IMG/VR virus record: IMGVR_UViG_3300013093_000290
Span: 1-23,428 of that record
DNA: 23,428 nt
From: a virus
Reading direction: 5' to 3' (one strand)
The position numbers were made by a program, and so were the translations under genes. The notes beneath the pieces are model-generated. The model was not told the DNA's origin. It saw nothing but the letters and a program-made list of their open reading frames with translations, and did no database searches. This document shows positions 13,325 through 20,700 of the stretch, piece after piece. The stretch's first letter is position 1. Each line of letters starts with the position of its first letter.

Positions 13325-14308
13325 ATGTTAGGCATAAACGTAAAACGTGGGGTTGAGACTACCCTGGAGCGAGTGTTCAAATCCAGTAACAACGAATTTG
13401 GCAAGCTTGAATTCCACTGGTCGGGCACGACCGCCGGTATTAATTTTTCTCGCTATGCGTATAAAACCGATGCGACTATTATTTTTCCAAGCCTTGATGA
13501 AAATTCAAACATCGACAATGGGACATTTACTAATCTAATCGGTTATGCATTACACGAACTAGGTCATGCTTGGTTCACAGAGAATGCTCCCTGGGATAAG
13601 GCACGTAATGAATACGGTGCATTCGTCAACAACCTGATCAACGGTCTTGAAGACCCTCGCATTGAGCGTAAGGTCATTGAATCCGGTTATGCACCTAATT
13701 CTCGAGTGCTATTTGAAAACTTAACAAATTCAATTCTTAAACGCAGTGGGTATGTGGAGCCGGACGATAAGAAAAATATTCCTTTTATGCTTGCTATTGA
13801 GGGTCGCCGTTTAAACGGCTACATCATCGAGGCTGAAAGTGTGCTGTTGAATTCACCTTACGCCAAGCATTTAAACTGGGCGCTTAAGCGTGCAAAGGAT
13901 GCAAAGGATACAAAGTCAATTGTCAAGATTGCCGTTGAACTGTATAAGCGCTTGCTTGAAGACGAACAAAAAGCAAAGGATAAGCCCGAGGACGGCAAGC
14001 AGGGCAAGGATGACAATCCTGTAGAGGGCACTTCCGCAAACGATACTCAAGCACCATGTGAGCATGGTGAACCCGGTGAGTCTAGTGATGCACCTAGTGA
14101 ATCCGGTGAATCCGGTGAACCCGGTGAGCCTAGCGATGCGACTGACAAGCCTAGCAACTCCTCAATTAAATCATTTGAGGGAGGCAGAGAGGTCGAGCCT
14201 AGTCAATTTATAAAGGACATTCTTAAATCTCACTCAACCACTGCCGATAGAGTCAGCCCAAGACCATCGGCGCTTAAACCAACATACTCAGCATTTATTT
14301 GGAGTTAA
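13325..14308 (+). CDS. CobT-like N-terminal half with HExxH motif
   Basis: This 327-residue protein carries HELGH at residues 77-81 and NLINGLEDPRIERK at 103-116. That combination is known from CobT-like and DUF2201-type proteins, which combine a metallopeptidase-like domain with a VWA domain. Residues 210-280 are a low-complexity acidic linker with SESGESGEPGEPSDA-type repeats, the region that in CobT joins the two halves. Here translation stops shortly after the linker at TAA 14306-14308. The VWA half is a separate gene starting two bases later in another frame. The result is either a true two-subunit arrangement or a split of a single ancestral gene. Confidence 0.75.
   Translation: MLGINVKRGVETTLERVFKSSNNEFGKLEFHWSGTTAGINFSRYAYKTDATIIFPSLDENSNIDNGTFTNLIGYALHELGHAWFTENAPWDKARNEYGAFVNNLINGLEDPRIERKVIESGYAPNSRVLFENLTNSILKRSGYVEPDDKKNIPFMLAIEGRRLNGYIIEAESVLLNSPYAKHLNWALKRAKDAKDTKSIVKIAVELYKRLLEDEQKAKDKPEDGKQGKDDNPVEGTSANDTQAPCEHGEPGESSDAPSESGESGEPGEPSDATDKPSNSSIKSFEGGREVEPSQFIKDILKSHSTTADRVSPRPSALKPTYSAFIWS
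14066..14140 (+). repeat. Short tandem repeats encoding the acidic linker
   Basis: Imperfect 9-base units of the form GGTGAAYCC or GGTGAGYCT repeat across this stretch and encode Gly-Glu-Ser/Pro units of the linker. It is prone to slippage and could vary in length between relatives. Confidence 0.7.
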
Positions 14309-14309
14309 C

Positions 14310-15122
14310 ATGCCTCACCTCAAAAAATCAGACTGTGAAAATAATTTTTCTGTGCAATACAACTTACAACCGCATGGGCTTGGAGCAACTCGAGCCAACC
14401 TGCTTAAACTGTTGCGTTCTCTTGACCTGGTCTCCTGGTCAACGCATGAGGAGTCGGGGCGCTTAGACCGTAAAGCGTTTACACGCTTTGCAGTTGGTTC
14501 CACTGCAATATTTTCAAAGCGCCGGGTTGCTGAGGCTGAGACCAGTGCGGTATCTATTTTGGTTGATTGCTCCGGTTCAATGCAGGACTATGATCGCATT
14601 GTTGTTGCAGAGTCTTTAACGATTCAGCTTGCCCGGTTACTTGATAAGGCTAGGGTTGAATTTACTATCAATGGATTCTCCGGTCGAGGAGGCTATAAAA
14701 GTGTTGAAGCCGGTGGCGCTAACGGCGCTCACTCCCAAGACATTCGAGTGGAGCGAGTCGATTACTTAGCATTCAAGACCTGGAAAGAGAATCTCGCTAA
14801 GGCAAGCGCCAAGCTCGGCGGTATGGCTAAGTGCGCCGGAGGCTCTACCCCGGATTACTCAGGTATCCGAATCAAGCTCGAGGAACTCGCACTAAGAGAT
14901 GAGAGTCGCAAAATTATGTTTTTATTGACCGATGCCGATGGGTACGACAGTAACCACATGAAACATTTGCAAGCGTTTGCCGATAAGCAAAACATAAAAA
15001 TTATTGCTATCGGTATTGGTCGCACCAATGTCAAGGCTTGCTTTACGGTAAGCGATGATGTTCAAAATGTGCACGACCTTGCGAGTGCATCATTCAACAA
15101 GCTCCTCAAGGAACTTGCGTGA
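14310..15122 (+). CDS. CobT-like VWA-domain protein
   Basis: This 270-residue protein has a VWA domain with a complete metal-ion-dependent adhesion site: DCSGS (D86, S88, S90), GGSTPDYSG (T180) and LTDADG (D208). The segment before it (SGRLDRKAFTRFAVGSTAIFSKR, about 49-71) is typical of CobT-like proteins just ahead of the VWA fold. GGAG lies five bases before the ATG and overlaps the end of the previous gene, so initiation is coupled to termination there. It should work with the AAA+ ATPase (11846-13321) and the HExxH protein. The target is unknown. Confidence 0.82.
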   Translation: MPHLKKSDCENNFSVQYNLQPHGLGATRANLLKLLRSLDLVSWSTHEESGRLDRKAFTRFAVGSTAIFSKRRVAEAETSAVSILVDCSGSMQDYDRIVVAESLTIQLARLLDKARVEFTINGFSGRGGYKSVEAGGANGAHSQDIRVERVDYLAFKTWKENLAKASAKLGGMAKCAGGSTPDYSGIRIKLEELALRDESRKIMFLLTDADGYDSNHMKHLQAFADKQNIKIIAIGIGRTNVKACFTVSDDVQNVHDLASASFNKLLKELA

Positions 15123-15340
15123 ACGATTCTAAAATCATAATGCAAAAATTATTAGTCGATATCAGTGAGCATCTCGAGGGAAAGGATGCTCGCATGGTAT
15201 TGCCTGTACTTGCATCTCTCCTCGTCAGCGCCGGACTGAGCGCAGAGTGCGCCGAGGATGAATTAATAATCTATTTAGTAGCAACGATTACTGAGGGTTA
15301 TAGGCAACATGCCCCAAATGAAAATTCAATTATCCACTAG
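15119..15340 (+). CDS. Small hypothetical protein (73 aa)
   Basis: It begins with GTG overlapping the TGA of the VWA gene (GTGA, 15119-15122), with AAGGA just upstream. The 73-residue product looks helical (KIIMQKLLVDISEHLEG, VLPVLASLLVSAGL) with acidic character. There is no recognisable family. Coupling to the VWA gene suggests co-expression. Confidence 0.6.
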   Translation: MNDSKIIMQKLLVDISEHLEGKDARMVLPVLASLLVSAGLSAECAEDELIIYLVATITEGYRQHAPNENSIIH

Positions 15341-15348
15341 GAGTAAAC

Positions 15349-15546
15349 ATGTCAAATTATTATCACACCGATGAGTCTGCGTATCAAACAATTAAAAATT
15401 ATCAGCTATTGCAGGAGATTGAATCTTTTAATCAAGCGCTTGATTCAATGCATGAGGACTGGGATTATTTAGATCATGAGGACAAGAGTGCATATGCTCA
15501 CTATATGCGTAATTTAATGAGGGCTAAAAAGAATGGCACACGTTGA
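15349..15546 (+). CDS. Small hypothetical protein (65 aa)
   Basis: A 65-residue acidic, Tyr/Asp-rich helical protein (SNYYHTDESAYQTIKNYQLL) ending in a basic tail (RNLMRAKKNGTR). AGGAGTAAACATG gives a strong ribosome site. A nearly identical one precedes the gene at 15752, which hints at cassette-like spread of the initiation region. The function is unknown. Confidence 0.6.
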   Translation: MSNYYHTDESAYQTIKNYQLLQEIESFNQALDSMHEDWDYLDHEDKSAYAHYMRNLMRAKKNGTR

Positions 15547-15742
15547 AATGAGGAATGGTAAAGCGGTACTCACAGACGACTGGCATGATGATGATATCTA
15601 CCAGGTCGCAGAGCAAATGGGAGTGACCGTTGAGGAGTCTGACATTGAACCTATCATGCAAATTATTGCTGATGTGTTTGATGCAAACAATGGCATCAAC
15701 TGGAATGTCATCGAATATGCAATTGAAGAATATCTTAACTAA
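15533..15742 (+). CDS. Small acidic hypothetical protein (69 aa)
   Basis: A 69-residue very acidic protein (LTDDWHDDDIYQVAEQMGV, NVIEYAIEEYLN) overlapping the previous gene by 14 bases. GAGG lies eight to ten bases upstream of the ATG. There is no recognised domain. Small acidic phage proteins are sometimes host inhibitors, but nothing here shows that. Confidence 0.6.
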   Translation: MAHVEMRNGKAVLTDDWHDDDIYQVAEQMGVTVEESDIEPIMQIIADVFDANNGINWNVIEYAIEEYLN

Positions 15743-15751
15743 GGAGTAAAC

Positions 15752-15964
15752 ATGCAAGCATTAACAACACTTTTAAACCATGCCGGAGGATTTAAAGAAT
15801 CCATCACCATCACACCGCTTGAATTCGATATGTTCGAGATCAAGATTGAGAGTCGCTTGTCGAGCGCTAAAGACCCGGAGGCTACTCAGACACGCTACCA
15901 GGGCTTTGTATCGATCCAGGCTTTGCAAAGTTTGCACGAGGAGTTACAACAGTTTTTATATTGA
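15752..15964 (+). CDS. Small hypothetical protein (70 aa), last of block
   Basis: A 70-residue protein with alternating strand- and helix-like segments (SITITPLEFDMFEIKIESRL, FVSIQALQSLHEELQQFLY). AAGGAG is well placed. It is the last gene before the terminator at 15998-16032. No family recognised. Confidence 0.6.
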   Translation: MQALTTLLNHAGGFKESITITPLEFDMFEIKIESRLSSAKDPEATQTRYQGFVSIQALQSLHEELQQFLY

Positions 15965-15997
15965 CACTAGTTCATTAATCTAATAATGCATTTTTTT

Positions 15998-16032
15998 AAA
16001 CCCTCCCTTGGAAACATCGGAGGGTTTTTTTT
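15998..16032 (+). terminator. Intrinsic terminator of rightward block 1
   Basis: A perfect 9-bp stem, AAACCCTCC (15998-16006) and GGAGGGTTT (16019-16027), with a 12-base loop is followed by a run of T to 16032. It lies 33 bases after the last rightward gene. Confidence 0.88.
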
Positions 16033-16075
16033 CGTCTGTAAATTGTTTGCTACGTTGCTACGCCGTTTAAACGCT

Positions 16076-17752
16076 TTAGAATGAATCTCTAACTTCGTAG
16101 TACGTGCCTGTTACTTTGTTGTATCCAAGCTTGGTCTCGCCCTGCGTTCCGATCCAACGGTAGCGACATTTCCAAACCGCCATCTCTACCATGTTTTCTT
16201 TGCCTCGGTGAATGGTAATGCCACAATCAGCCTTAGCCCACCATGCCATTGATCCTGAGATTGCCATGCCGTCCGGGCGGGGTAAATCCATGCCTGACCT
16301 GGTTATCTTAGCCGGATGCGCTACAAACCACACATGTACACCGTAAGCCTTAGCGAATGCCTGAACCCTGGTCAGCATGTTGCTGATAAATTCAGTCTCT
16401 GATTGACCTCCCTTGTTATCGATGTAGTTGTATGGATCAATGACCAATCCTCGAATGCCTGTTCGAGCCACTGCAACCTTTGCCCTGTCAAGAATTGATT
16501 CAATGGTTGCCGGTTCTACGCTCTCAGAATCTAGAAACATAAAATGTTCTTCAACCCATTTAAACGCCTCATCCTTATCCCGCTCGGTCATCCTGTGCGA
16601 TCCGTCAAAGAACCTTTTTTCTTTGTAAATCTCCATTAATCTAGAAATGTGAATCTCAGGCTGATTCTCAAATGAGCATAGCGCAAATTTCCAATCATGT
16701 GAGCGACCCAAATTAACCATAAGCTGATCCACAAAGTTGGATTTGCCTGACGATGGATATCCTGTCACGATTGTGAGTTGTCCTTCCGCAACGGTATAAA
16801 TTTCATCTACGTTTGAATAACCTGTTGATGTTCCGCTTCCCGTGCCTTTGACGTATAAGTCGTTTAAACGGTCTGCAAATTTGCTGGCTGATGATAAACC
16901 TGCAACTGGATAAGGTTGAGCGCCATTGATGATTTCAATAACTTTATCCTTGCCTTCTGTCAAAAGAACTTCGTTTAAATCTTTTTTGTCAAATTCAACA
17001 AGACGACATCTGTCCTTTCCTATGCGCCTTGCAAGTTCTTCTGCCAATGCTTGACCAGGCACATCTGTATCGGTTGCAATAACAATAAAAGGAACAGACT
17101 CGAGAACATCAAATCCATTCCAAATGTAACTGAATTTTTTATCTTCGCTTGCATCGATCTTGCCATCGGATACTTTCATTGGTGCGCCACTGGGTACAGA
17201 TAGAACATTCGGTATACCGCATTCCATGAGTGACAATGCATCAATCTCACCCTCAACGATAACAATGGGAGAGTCTGTAATGACTTTATCGATGCCAAAA
17301 AATTCTTGAGCGCCTCCAATGTCCTGAGTGAAATCTTTGGATTCAATGCTTCTGTATTTGGCTGATACCATTTTGCCGTTTTTAAAATACGGAAATCCTA
17401 TCGCATCGGTCTTCTTGTTTAAACGAGCAAAGAATTTTTGAGCCGAGAACAATTGCATTGCATCTGCGGTTGTTTTTGATATGCCTCGAGTAGAAAGAAA
17501 ATCATAATGTTGTGGTTGTAAAAATTCTATTTCTTTGATGGATTGCATAATTTTTTCCTGTACATATTTTTTTTTAATTTCAACTGCGCCACTGATTTGG
17601 CAATGATGACAATGAAAAACCCAACGATCATCCTTACGGTCGATGCTCAGTTCTTTGAGGTTTTGTTTCTTGCGCTCATGTGAGCAATTGGGACATATCG
17701 CCCGCAGATGTTTATCTACGTGCAAAGAAGAGACGTACTCTTCAACATTCAT
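16076..17752 (-). CDS. Primase-helicase (T7 gp4-like)
   Basis: This 558-residue fusion makes RNA primers and unwinds DNA at the phage fork. It has an N-terminal zinc ribbon (C20, C23, C48, C51) and a TOPRIM primase core with VEGEIDALS (about 166-174) and ATDTDVPGQ (226-234). The C-terminal RecA-like helicase domain has Walker A GYPSSGKS (331-338), LVIDPYNY as Walker B region, and HPAK and ISGSMAWWAKAD segments. The length is close to T7 gp4 (566). It is encoded opposite to the flanking blocks, 10 bp after a small HNH gene and probably co-transcribed with it. GTTTAAAC occurs twice inside (16862, 17417), encoding Leu-Asn each time. Confidence 0.92.
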   Translation of the reverse strand: MNVEEYVSSLHVDKHLRAICPNCSHERKKQNLKELSIDRKDDRWVFHCHHCQISGAVEIKKKYVQEKIMQSIKEIEFLQPQHYDFLSTRGISKTTADAMQLFSAQKFFARLNKKTDAIGFPYFKNGKMVSAKYRSIESKDFTQDIGGAQEFFGIDKVITDSPIVIVEGEIDALSLMECGIPNVLSVPSGAPMKVSDGKIDASEDKKFSYIWNGFDVLESVPFIVIATDTDVPGQALAEELARRIGKDRCRLVEFDKKDLNEVLLTEGKDKVIEIINGAQPYPVAGLSSASKFADRLNDLYVKGTGSGTSTGYSNVDEIYTVAEGQLTIVTGYPSSGKSNFVDQLMVNLGRSHDWKFALCSFENQPEIHISRLMEIYKEKRFFDGSHRMTERDKDEAFKWVEEHFMFLDSESVEPATIESILDRAKVAVARTGIRGLVIDPYNYIDNKGGQSETEFISNMLTRVQAFAKAYGVHVWFVAHPAKITRSGMDLPRPDGMAISGSMAWWAKADCGITIHRGKENMVEMAVWKCRYRWIGTQGETKLGYNKVTGTYYEVRDSF

Positions 17753-17762
17753 ATTAAGCCTC

Positions 17763-17987
17763 TTACCGTTTGTTATCTGATTTATTTGCTTTGGGAGAAC
17801 GTAATCTTAGATTCCCTTTGCTAGACAGTCCGCCTGTTTTAATTGGCTTGATATGGTCTATGTTTTTACCATCCCTGTCGATGCCTTCCTTGTCGTACAT
17901 CCTTCTTGCACGTTGTCTCTCTATTTGTCCTTTGTCATCGCCCCTTTTCAGTTGCGTTTGATATTCTTGTTTGTAATCTCTTGGCAT
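17763..17987 (-). CDS. Small HNH endonuclease
   Basis: This 74-residue protein (MPRDYKQEYQTQLKRG) has a compact HNH motif: IDHIKPIKTGG (about 43-53) followed by NLRLRSPKANKSDNKR, with DH and the downstream Asn and Lys residues typical of phage HNH proteins. No zinc-binding Cys pairs are present. I chose the ATG at 17985-17987, five bases after AAAGGAG. The GTG two codons upstream overlaps the ribosome site. It sits directly upstream of primase-helicase. It may be a free-standing homing endonuclease or serve replication. Confidence 0.75.
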   Translation of the reverse strand: MPRDYKQEYQTQLKRGDDKGQIERQRARRMYDKEGIDRDGKNIDHIKPIKTGGLSSKGNLRLRSPKANKSDNKR

Positions 17988-18016
17988 GTCCACTCCTTTG
18001 TTGATAAGATTTTATA

Positions 18017-18047
18017 CCCCGGCGGGGGATTTCACCTAAAGGCTCCC
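18017..18047 (-). promoter_or_regulatory. GC-rich hairpins in the leader of the HNH-primase unit
   Basis: On the minus strand GGGGGA/TCCCCC encloses a short loop, and CCCC-GCC-GGGG (about 18017-18027) is followed at once by TATAAA. A weak -35 (TTTAGG) lies 18 bases before the TATAAA. The palindrome would fall in the promoter spacer, a possible operator. Confidence 0.35.
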
Positions 18048-18261
18048 CCTACCCCACAGAGTATGAGAGAGGTTTCACCGCCCGGTAAGGGCATCTACAT
18101 GTTAATTTCTTAACCCCCAGACTTGTAGATTCGGCTAGTCCTACGGATTTTTCGGGAGTTGCACCCTAGCTAACGCATACCGTATAACCCTTTTATTCCA
18201 CGCAGTCAGGTTGAACTCTTGCTATCGTGTGGAGTACGGCTGACGTAAGACGTATAGATAA

Positions 18262-18384
18262 TAAAAAAGCCGTTTAGCCATACACTCTGGTCGTAGCTCT
18301 CTCCAATATACTTTCCACGAAATATTGGACAAAGCAGAGTGCATGATTAAACGGCTTAACTAACCTATTGCCTACGACAGCAAC
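18262..18384 (-). ncRNA. Candidate structured small RNA with possible kissing interaction
   Basis: Three nested complementary pairs are visible: 18267-18276 with 18348-18357 (10 bp), 18283-18289 with 18335-18341 (7 bp) and 18303-18309 with 18322-18328 (7 bp). Three more pairs lie between the first two. On the minus strand the outer stem runs into a T-rich tract (about 18262-18268), as in an intrinsic terminator. At the 5' end TTGC/GCAA (18380-18383 with 18368-18371) makes a hairpin whose loop GTCGTAG is perfectly complementary to CTACGAC in an internal loop (18290-18296). A sigma70 promoter at 18391-18420 would start transcription at the first base of that hairpin. The predicted length is about 120 nt. 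The RNA family is not recognised. Confidence 0.72.
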
Positions 18385-18390
18385 GGAATT

Positions 18391-18420
18391 AGTATATCAA
18401 ATAATTTTCGTTCGTGTCAA
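18391..18420 (-). promoter_or_regulatory. Sigma70 promoter for the leftward small RNA
   Basis: On the minus strand TTGACA (18415-18420) and TATACT (18391-18396) are separated by 18 bases. The expected start lies near 18384, exactly where the folded region begins. Confidence 0.75.
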
Positions 18421-18501
18421 TCCCAAGTAAAAATATTTGTAGTCCTAAAACCAATGGACGTTTAAACTGCTTATGCATTTACTCTGCATTACCAGCGTCT
18501 C

Positions 18502-18531
18502 AAAAAAAAAGGAGCGCTGTTTAAACGCTCC
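18502..18531 (-). terminator. Intrinsic terminator, leftward
   Basis: On the minus strand GGAGCG (18526-18531) pairs with CGCTCC (18511-18516) across a 9-base loop and is followed by nine T residues (18502-18510). The loop contains GTTTAAAC (18519-18526). It probably ends the transcript of the RusA-like gene. Confidence 0.85.
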
Positions 18532-18561
18532 GAAAGTCTGGCAACTAACAATAAAAATAAT

Positions 18562-18590
18562 TTGACAAATGCAAACACGAACGGTATAAT
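18562..18590 (+). promoter_or_regulatory. Consensus sigma70 promoter, rightward
   Basis: TTGACA (18562-18567), a 17-base spacer and TATAAT (18585-18590) match the consensus at all 12 positions. Transcription would start near 18597. Confidence 0.85.
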
Positions 18591-18596
18591 ACAATC

Positions 18597-18670
18597 ACTT
18601 CAACATGATTAAGCCTCCTGTTAAAGAGACCTCGGTCGGAACAGAGCCTCCCTATGCGGAGGCTTTTTTC
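18597..18670 (+). ncRNA. Candidate 73-nt small RNA with CCUCC elements
   Basis: A short transcript would run from the consensus promoter to the terminator at 18645-18669. It contains no convincing reading frame. It carries AAGCCTCC twice (18611-18618 and, as AGCCTCC, 18645-18651), both able to pair with GGAGGCT in the terminator. The free upstream copy resembles the 16S anti-Shine-Dalgarno sequence. CCTCCTGTTAA (18614-18624) is complementary, apart from one bulged base, to the ribosome site of the nuclease gene at 19179. It could be a trans-acting RNA or an attenuated leader. Confidence 0.6.
18645..18669 (+). terminator. Intrinsic terminator of the rightward small RNA
   Basis: AGCCTCC (18645-18651) and GGAGGCT (18658-18664) form a 7-bp stem with a 6-base loop, followed by a T-run to 18669. 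Confidence 0.88.
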
Positions 18671-18771
18671 TTATGGGTTGTTGGTGCTCACATGAAGCAG
18701 TGTTTCCCATTCTCCAAGATCGATTTCTCTAACTTGAAATACTGTCGCTAACACAGTACACACCAACGCAT

Positions 18772-19131
18772 TCATTGTAATTGTTTAACTTCTATCTCGC
18801 ACCTGGGATTTTCTTTATCCACGCCCATCCAATAGATATGTTTCTCTTTAACCTGACGGTCGTTCTCATAAGCAACGCCTTGTAACAAATCCAATATAAG
18901 AGATTCATCAAGATCAGGTCGCCTTGATGCATACCAAATGCGAATGGTTACCACAACATCATTCCAAATCAATCTACTTGCAGGCACATTGCATTGACGT
19001 TTAAACGACTCAGCATACGCCCGTGCCTTGTCCGATTTTATCGAAGCAAGACGACTTCCAAACTTCACAATCTTACGACTGTTTGCTTTTGAGCAAGGCT
19101 CACCATATATTTTTAATGATAGTGTTTGCAT
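18772..19131 (-). CDS. rusA: RusA-like Holliday junction resolvase
   Basis: This 119-residue protein matches RusA: an N-terminal GEPCSKANSRK strand-loop, then RRPDLDES (D73, D75), LILDLLQGVAYENDRQVKEK with D81, D91 and K95, and a final IEVKQL strand. The usual DxDN reads DLDE here. RusA dimers cut four-way junctions, which helps resolve replication and recombination intermediates before packaging. It is encoded divergently from the nuclease gene at 19179, with 47 bp between them. Its transcript probably ends at the terminator at 18502-18531. Confidence 0.85.
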   Translation of the reverse strand: MQTLSLKIYGEPCSKANSRKIVKFGSRLASIKSDKARAYAESFKRQCNVPASRLIWNDVVVTIRIWYASRRPDLDESLILDLLQGVAYENDRQVKEKHIYWMGVDKENPRCEIEVKQLQ

Positions 19132-19178
19132 GTGCGTAAAAGTTGTGTTAGCATTATGGTTCTTAACAAGGAGGACTC

Positions 19179-20081
19179 ATGAAAATTACAAACAAGTTTA
19201 ACGTACCTGAGACGTTAATGGCATTGGCTAGTAAGGAATACTATTCCAAGGGTAAGGCTGATTACTCAGTGACAGAGATCATGTCACCACCGAGAATTCA
19301 GCGCTTACGATCTAGACATTATAAGGACATGGAACAAGATGTGAGCGATATGCTTTGGTCTCTTTTAGGGTCTGCATTGCATGTGGTAGCAGAACGTTCT
19401 GAGATACCGAATCATATCAATGAAGAGCGTTTGTTTTTAGATGTTGATGGTGTAACCTTATCCGGTGCGATTGATTTACAACACATTGATGGTAAGAACG
19501 TACAGATTACAGATTACAAATTCACAAGCGCATGGGCGCTCAGAGAAGACAAGATTGAGTGGATTCAGCAACAGAACATTTACGGCTACATGGTTGAAAA
19601 GCTTAAAGGTTTAAACGTTACATCATTGAGGATTTGTGCTTTCGTCAGGGACTGGGCAAGACGAGAGGCGCAAAGGAATCCCGATTATCCGCAAGCGCCA
19701 ATACAGATTGTTGATATTCCGCTTTGGAATACTGAGCAGACAGAGGCTTATATAAAAGAGCGCTTAGAAGCTCACAGAAACGCCAAGGTGAGCGCAGATT
19801 GGAACGAGGAGTTACCTGAGTGCACCAACGATGAAAAATGGATTAGAGAAGAGAAATTTGCCTTGAAAAAAGAGGGTCGCAAGACCGCCGTTAAACTTTT
19901 TGACAATGAGGCTGATGCAAAAAATCACATCAATACATTTGCCGAAAAGGACAGACCGGTTTATTTTATTGAGCATAGAAAAGGAGAGCCAATACGATGT
20001 GTAAATAATTTTTGTGGTGTTAATCAATGGTGTTCACAATACCAACAATATTTAAAGGAGCAAGAAAATGACAGTGTTTAA
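19179..20081 (+). CDS. PD-(D/E)XK nuclease, RecB/Cas4-like
   Basis: This 300-residue protein has the exonuclease signature of the PD-(D/E)XK superfamily: GSALHVVAER (H68), LSGAIDL (D99), QITDYKF (D112, K114) and IQQQNIYGYM (the QxxxY motif, about 130-137). Near the C-terminus three cysteines (CVNNFCGVNQWC) recall the iron-sulfur site of AddB/Cas4-type nucleases, although an N-terminal fourth cysteine is not evident. It is probably the 5'-3' exonuclease partner of the annealing protein that follows with a 14-bp overlap. AAGGAGG gives a strong ribosome site, which may be targeted by the small RNA at 18597-18670. Confidence 0.82.
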   Translation: MKITNKFNVPETLMALASKEYYSKGKADYSVTEIMSPPRIQRLRSRHYKDMEQDVSDMLWSLLGSALHVVAERSEIPNHINEERLFLDVDGVTLSGAIDLQHIDGKNVQITDYKFTSAWALREDKIEWIQQQNIYGYMVEKLKGLNVTSLRICAFVRDWARREAQRNPDYPQAPIQIVDIPLWNTEQTEAYIKERLEAHRNAKVSADWNEELPECTNDEKWIREEKFALKKEGRKTAVKLFDNEADAKNHINTFAEKDRPVYFIEHRKGEPIRCVNNFCGVNQWCSQYQQYLKEQENDSV

Positions 20082-20700
20082 AAAGCTACAAAAGGCTAGG
20101 CTTTCCTTGGTTCAATCGAACCTTAAGAAGTCAGGAAAGAATGCGTTCGCTAAGTACGAATACTTTGAACTGGGAGATTTCATTCCAACGATTCATAAAA
20201 TCTTTGATGAGGTTGGATTGTGTGGCGTATTTACCTTTGGTGAAACCCAAGCTTTTCTCATAATTCATGACACCGAAAAAGAGGGTGCAACGATTACATT
20301 CGCTACGCCTTTGGTCATGGCGAACAATCCAAAAGGTCAAGCGATTCAAGACCTGGGTAGTACCCATACTTATTTACGCCGTTACCTTTGGCTCATGGCG
20401 ATGGAGATTGTCGAGCACGATACCGTTGACGCAATTACAGACCCTCAAGAGCAAGCCCGTTTAAACGAGGTAAGAAAGCAAATCAAGGTAGAGCCTACTT
20501 TTAAGCCCGATGAGAGCAGGGTTTTGTTTGTTGATGGGCTTATAGATTATGGTAGCAAATGTACCAGGTTATCAGATATTGTTTCCTTATGGAAATCCAA
20601 CCAATCTCAGGTCGATGATTTAAAGAAAAATCATAAGGCTGAGTATGCACGTTTGCAAGCTGAGTTTGCAAAATTAAAAGAAAACTTCAAGGAGGATTAA
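20068..20700 (+). CDS. erf: Erf-family single-strand annealing protein
   Basis: This 210-residue protein matches ERF-type recombinases. The N-terminal NLKKSGKNAFAKYEYFELGD and FIPTIHKIFDEVGL segments are followed by AIQDLGSTHTYLRRYLWLMAM (about 91-111) and an acidic HDTVDA. The C-terminal third is charged and helical. Such proteins anneal complementary single strands exposed by the nuclease encoded just upstream. GGAG about ten bases before the ATG gives initiation. The SSB-like gene begins immediately after its stop. Confidence 0.82.
   Translation: MTVFKKLQKARLSLVQSNLKKSGKNAFAKYEYFELGDFIPTIHKIFDEVGLCGVFTFGETQAFLIIHDTEKEGATITFATPLVMANNPKGQAIQDLGSTHTYLRRYLWLMAMEIVEHDTVDAITDPQEQARLNEVRKQIKVEPTFKPDESRVLFVDGLIDYGSKCTRLSDIVSLWKSNQSQVDDLKKNHKAEYARLQAEFAKLKENFKED

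Noticed and set aside
17988-18360. Group I or II intron next to the HNH gene
   Set aside because: Neither flanking gene is interrupted, and conserved intron core elements were not recognisable. The fold is better explained as a stand-alone RNA.
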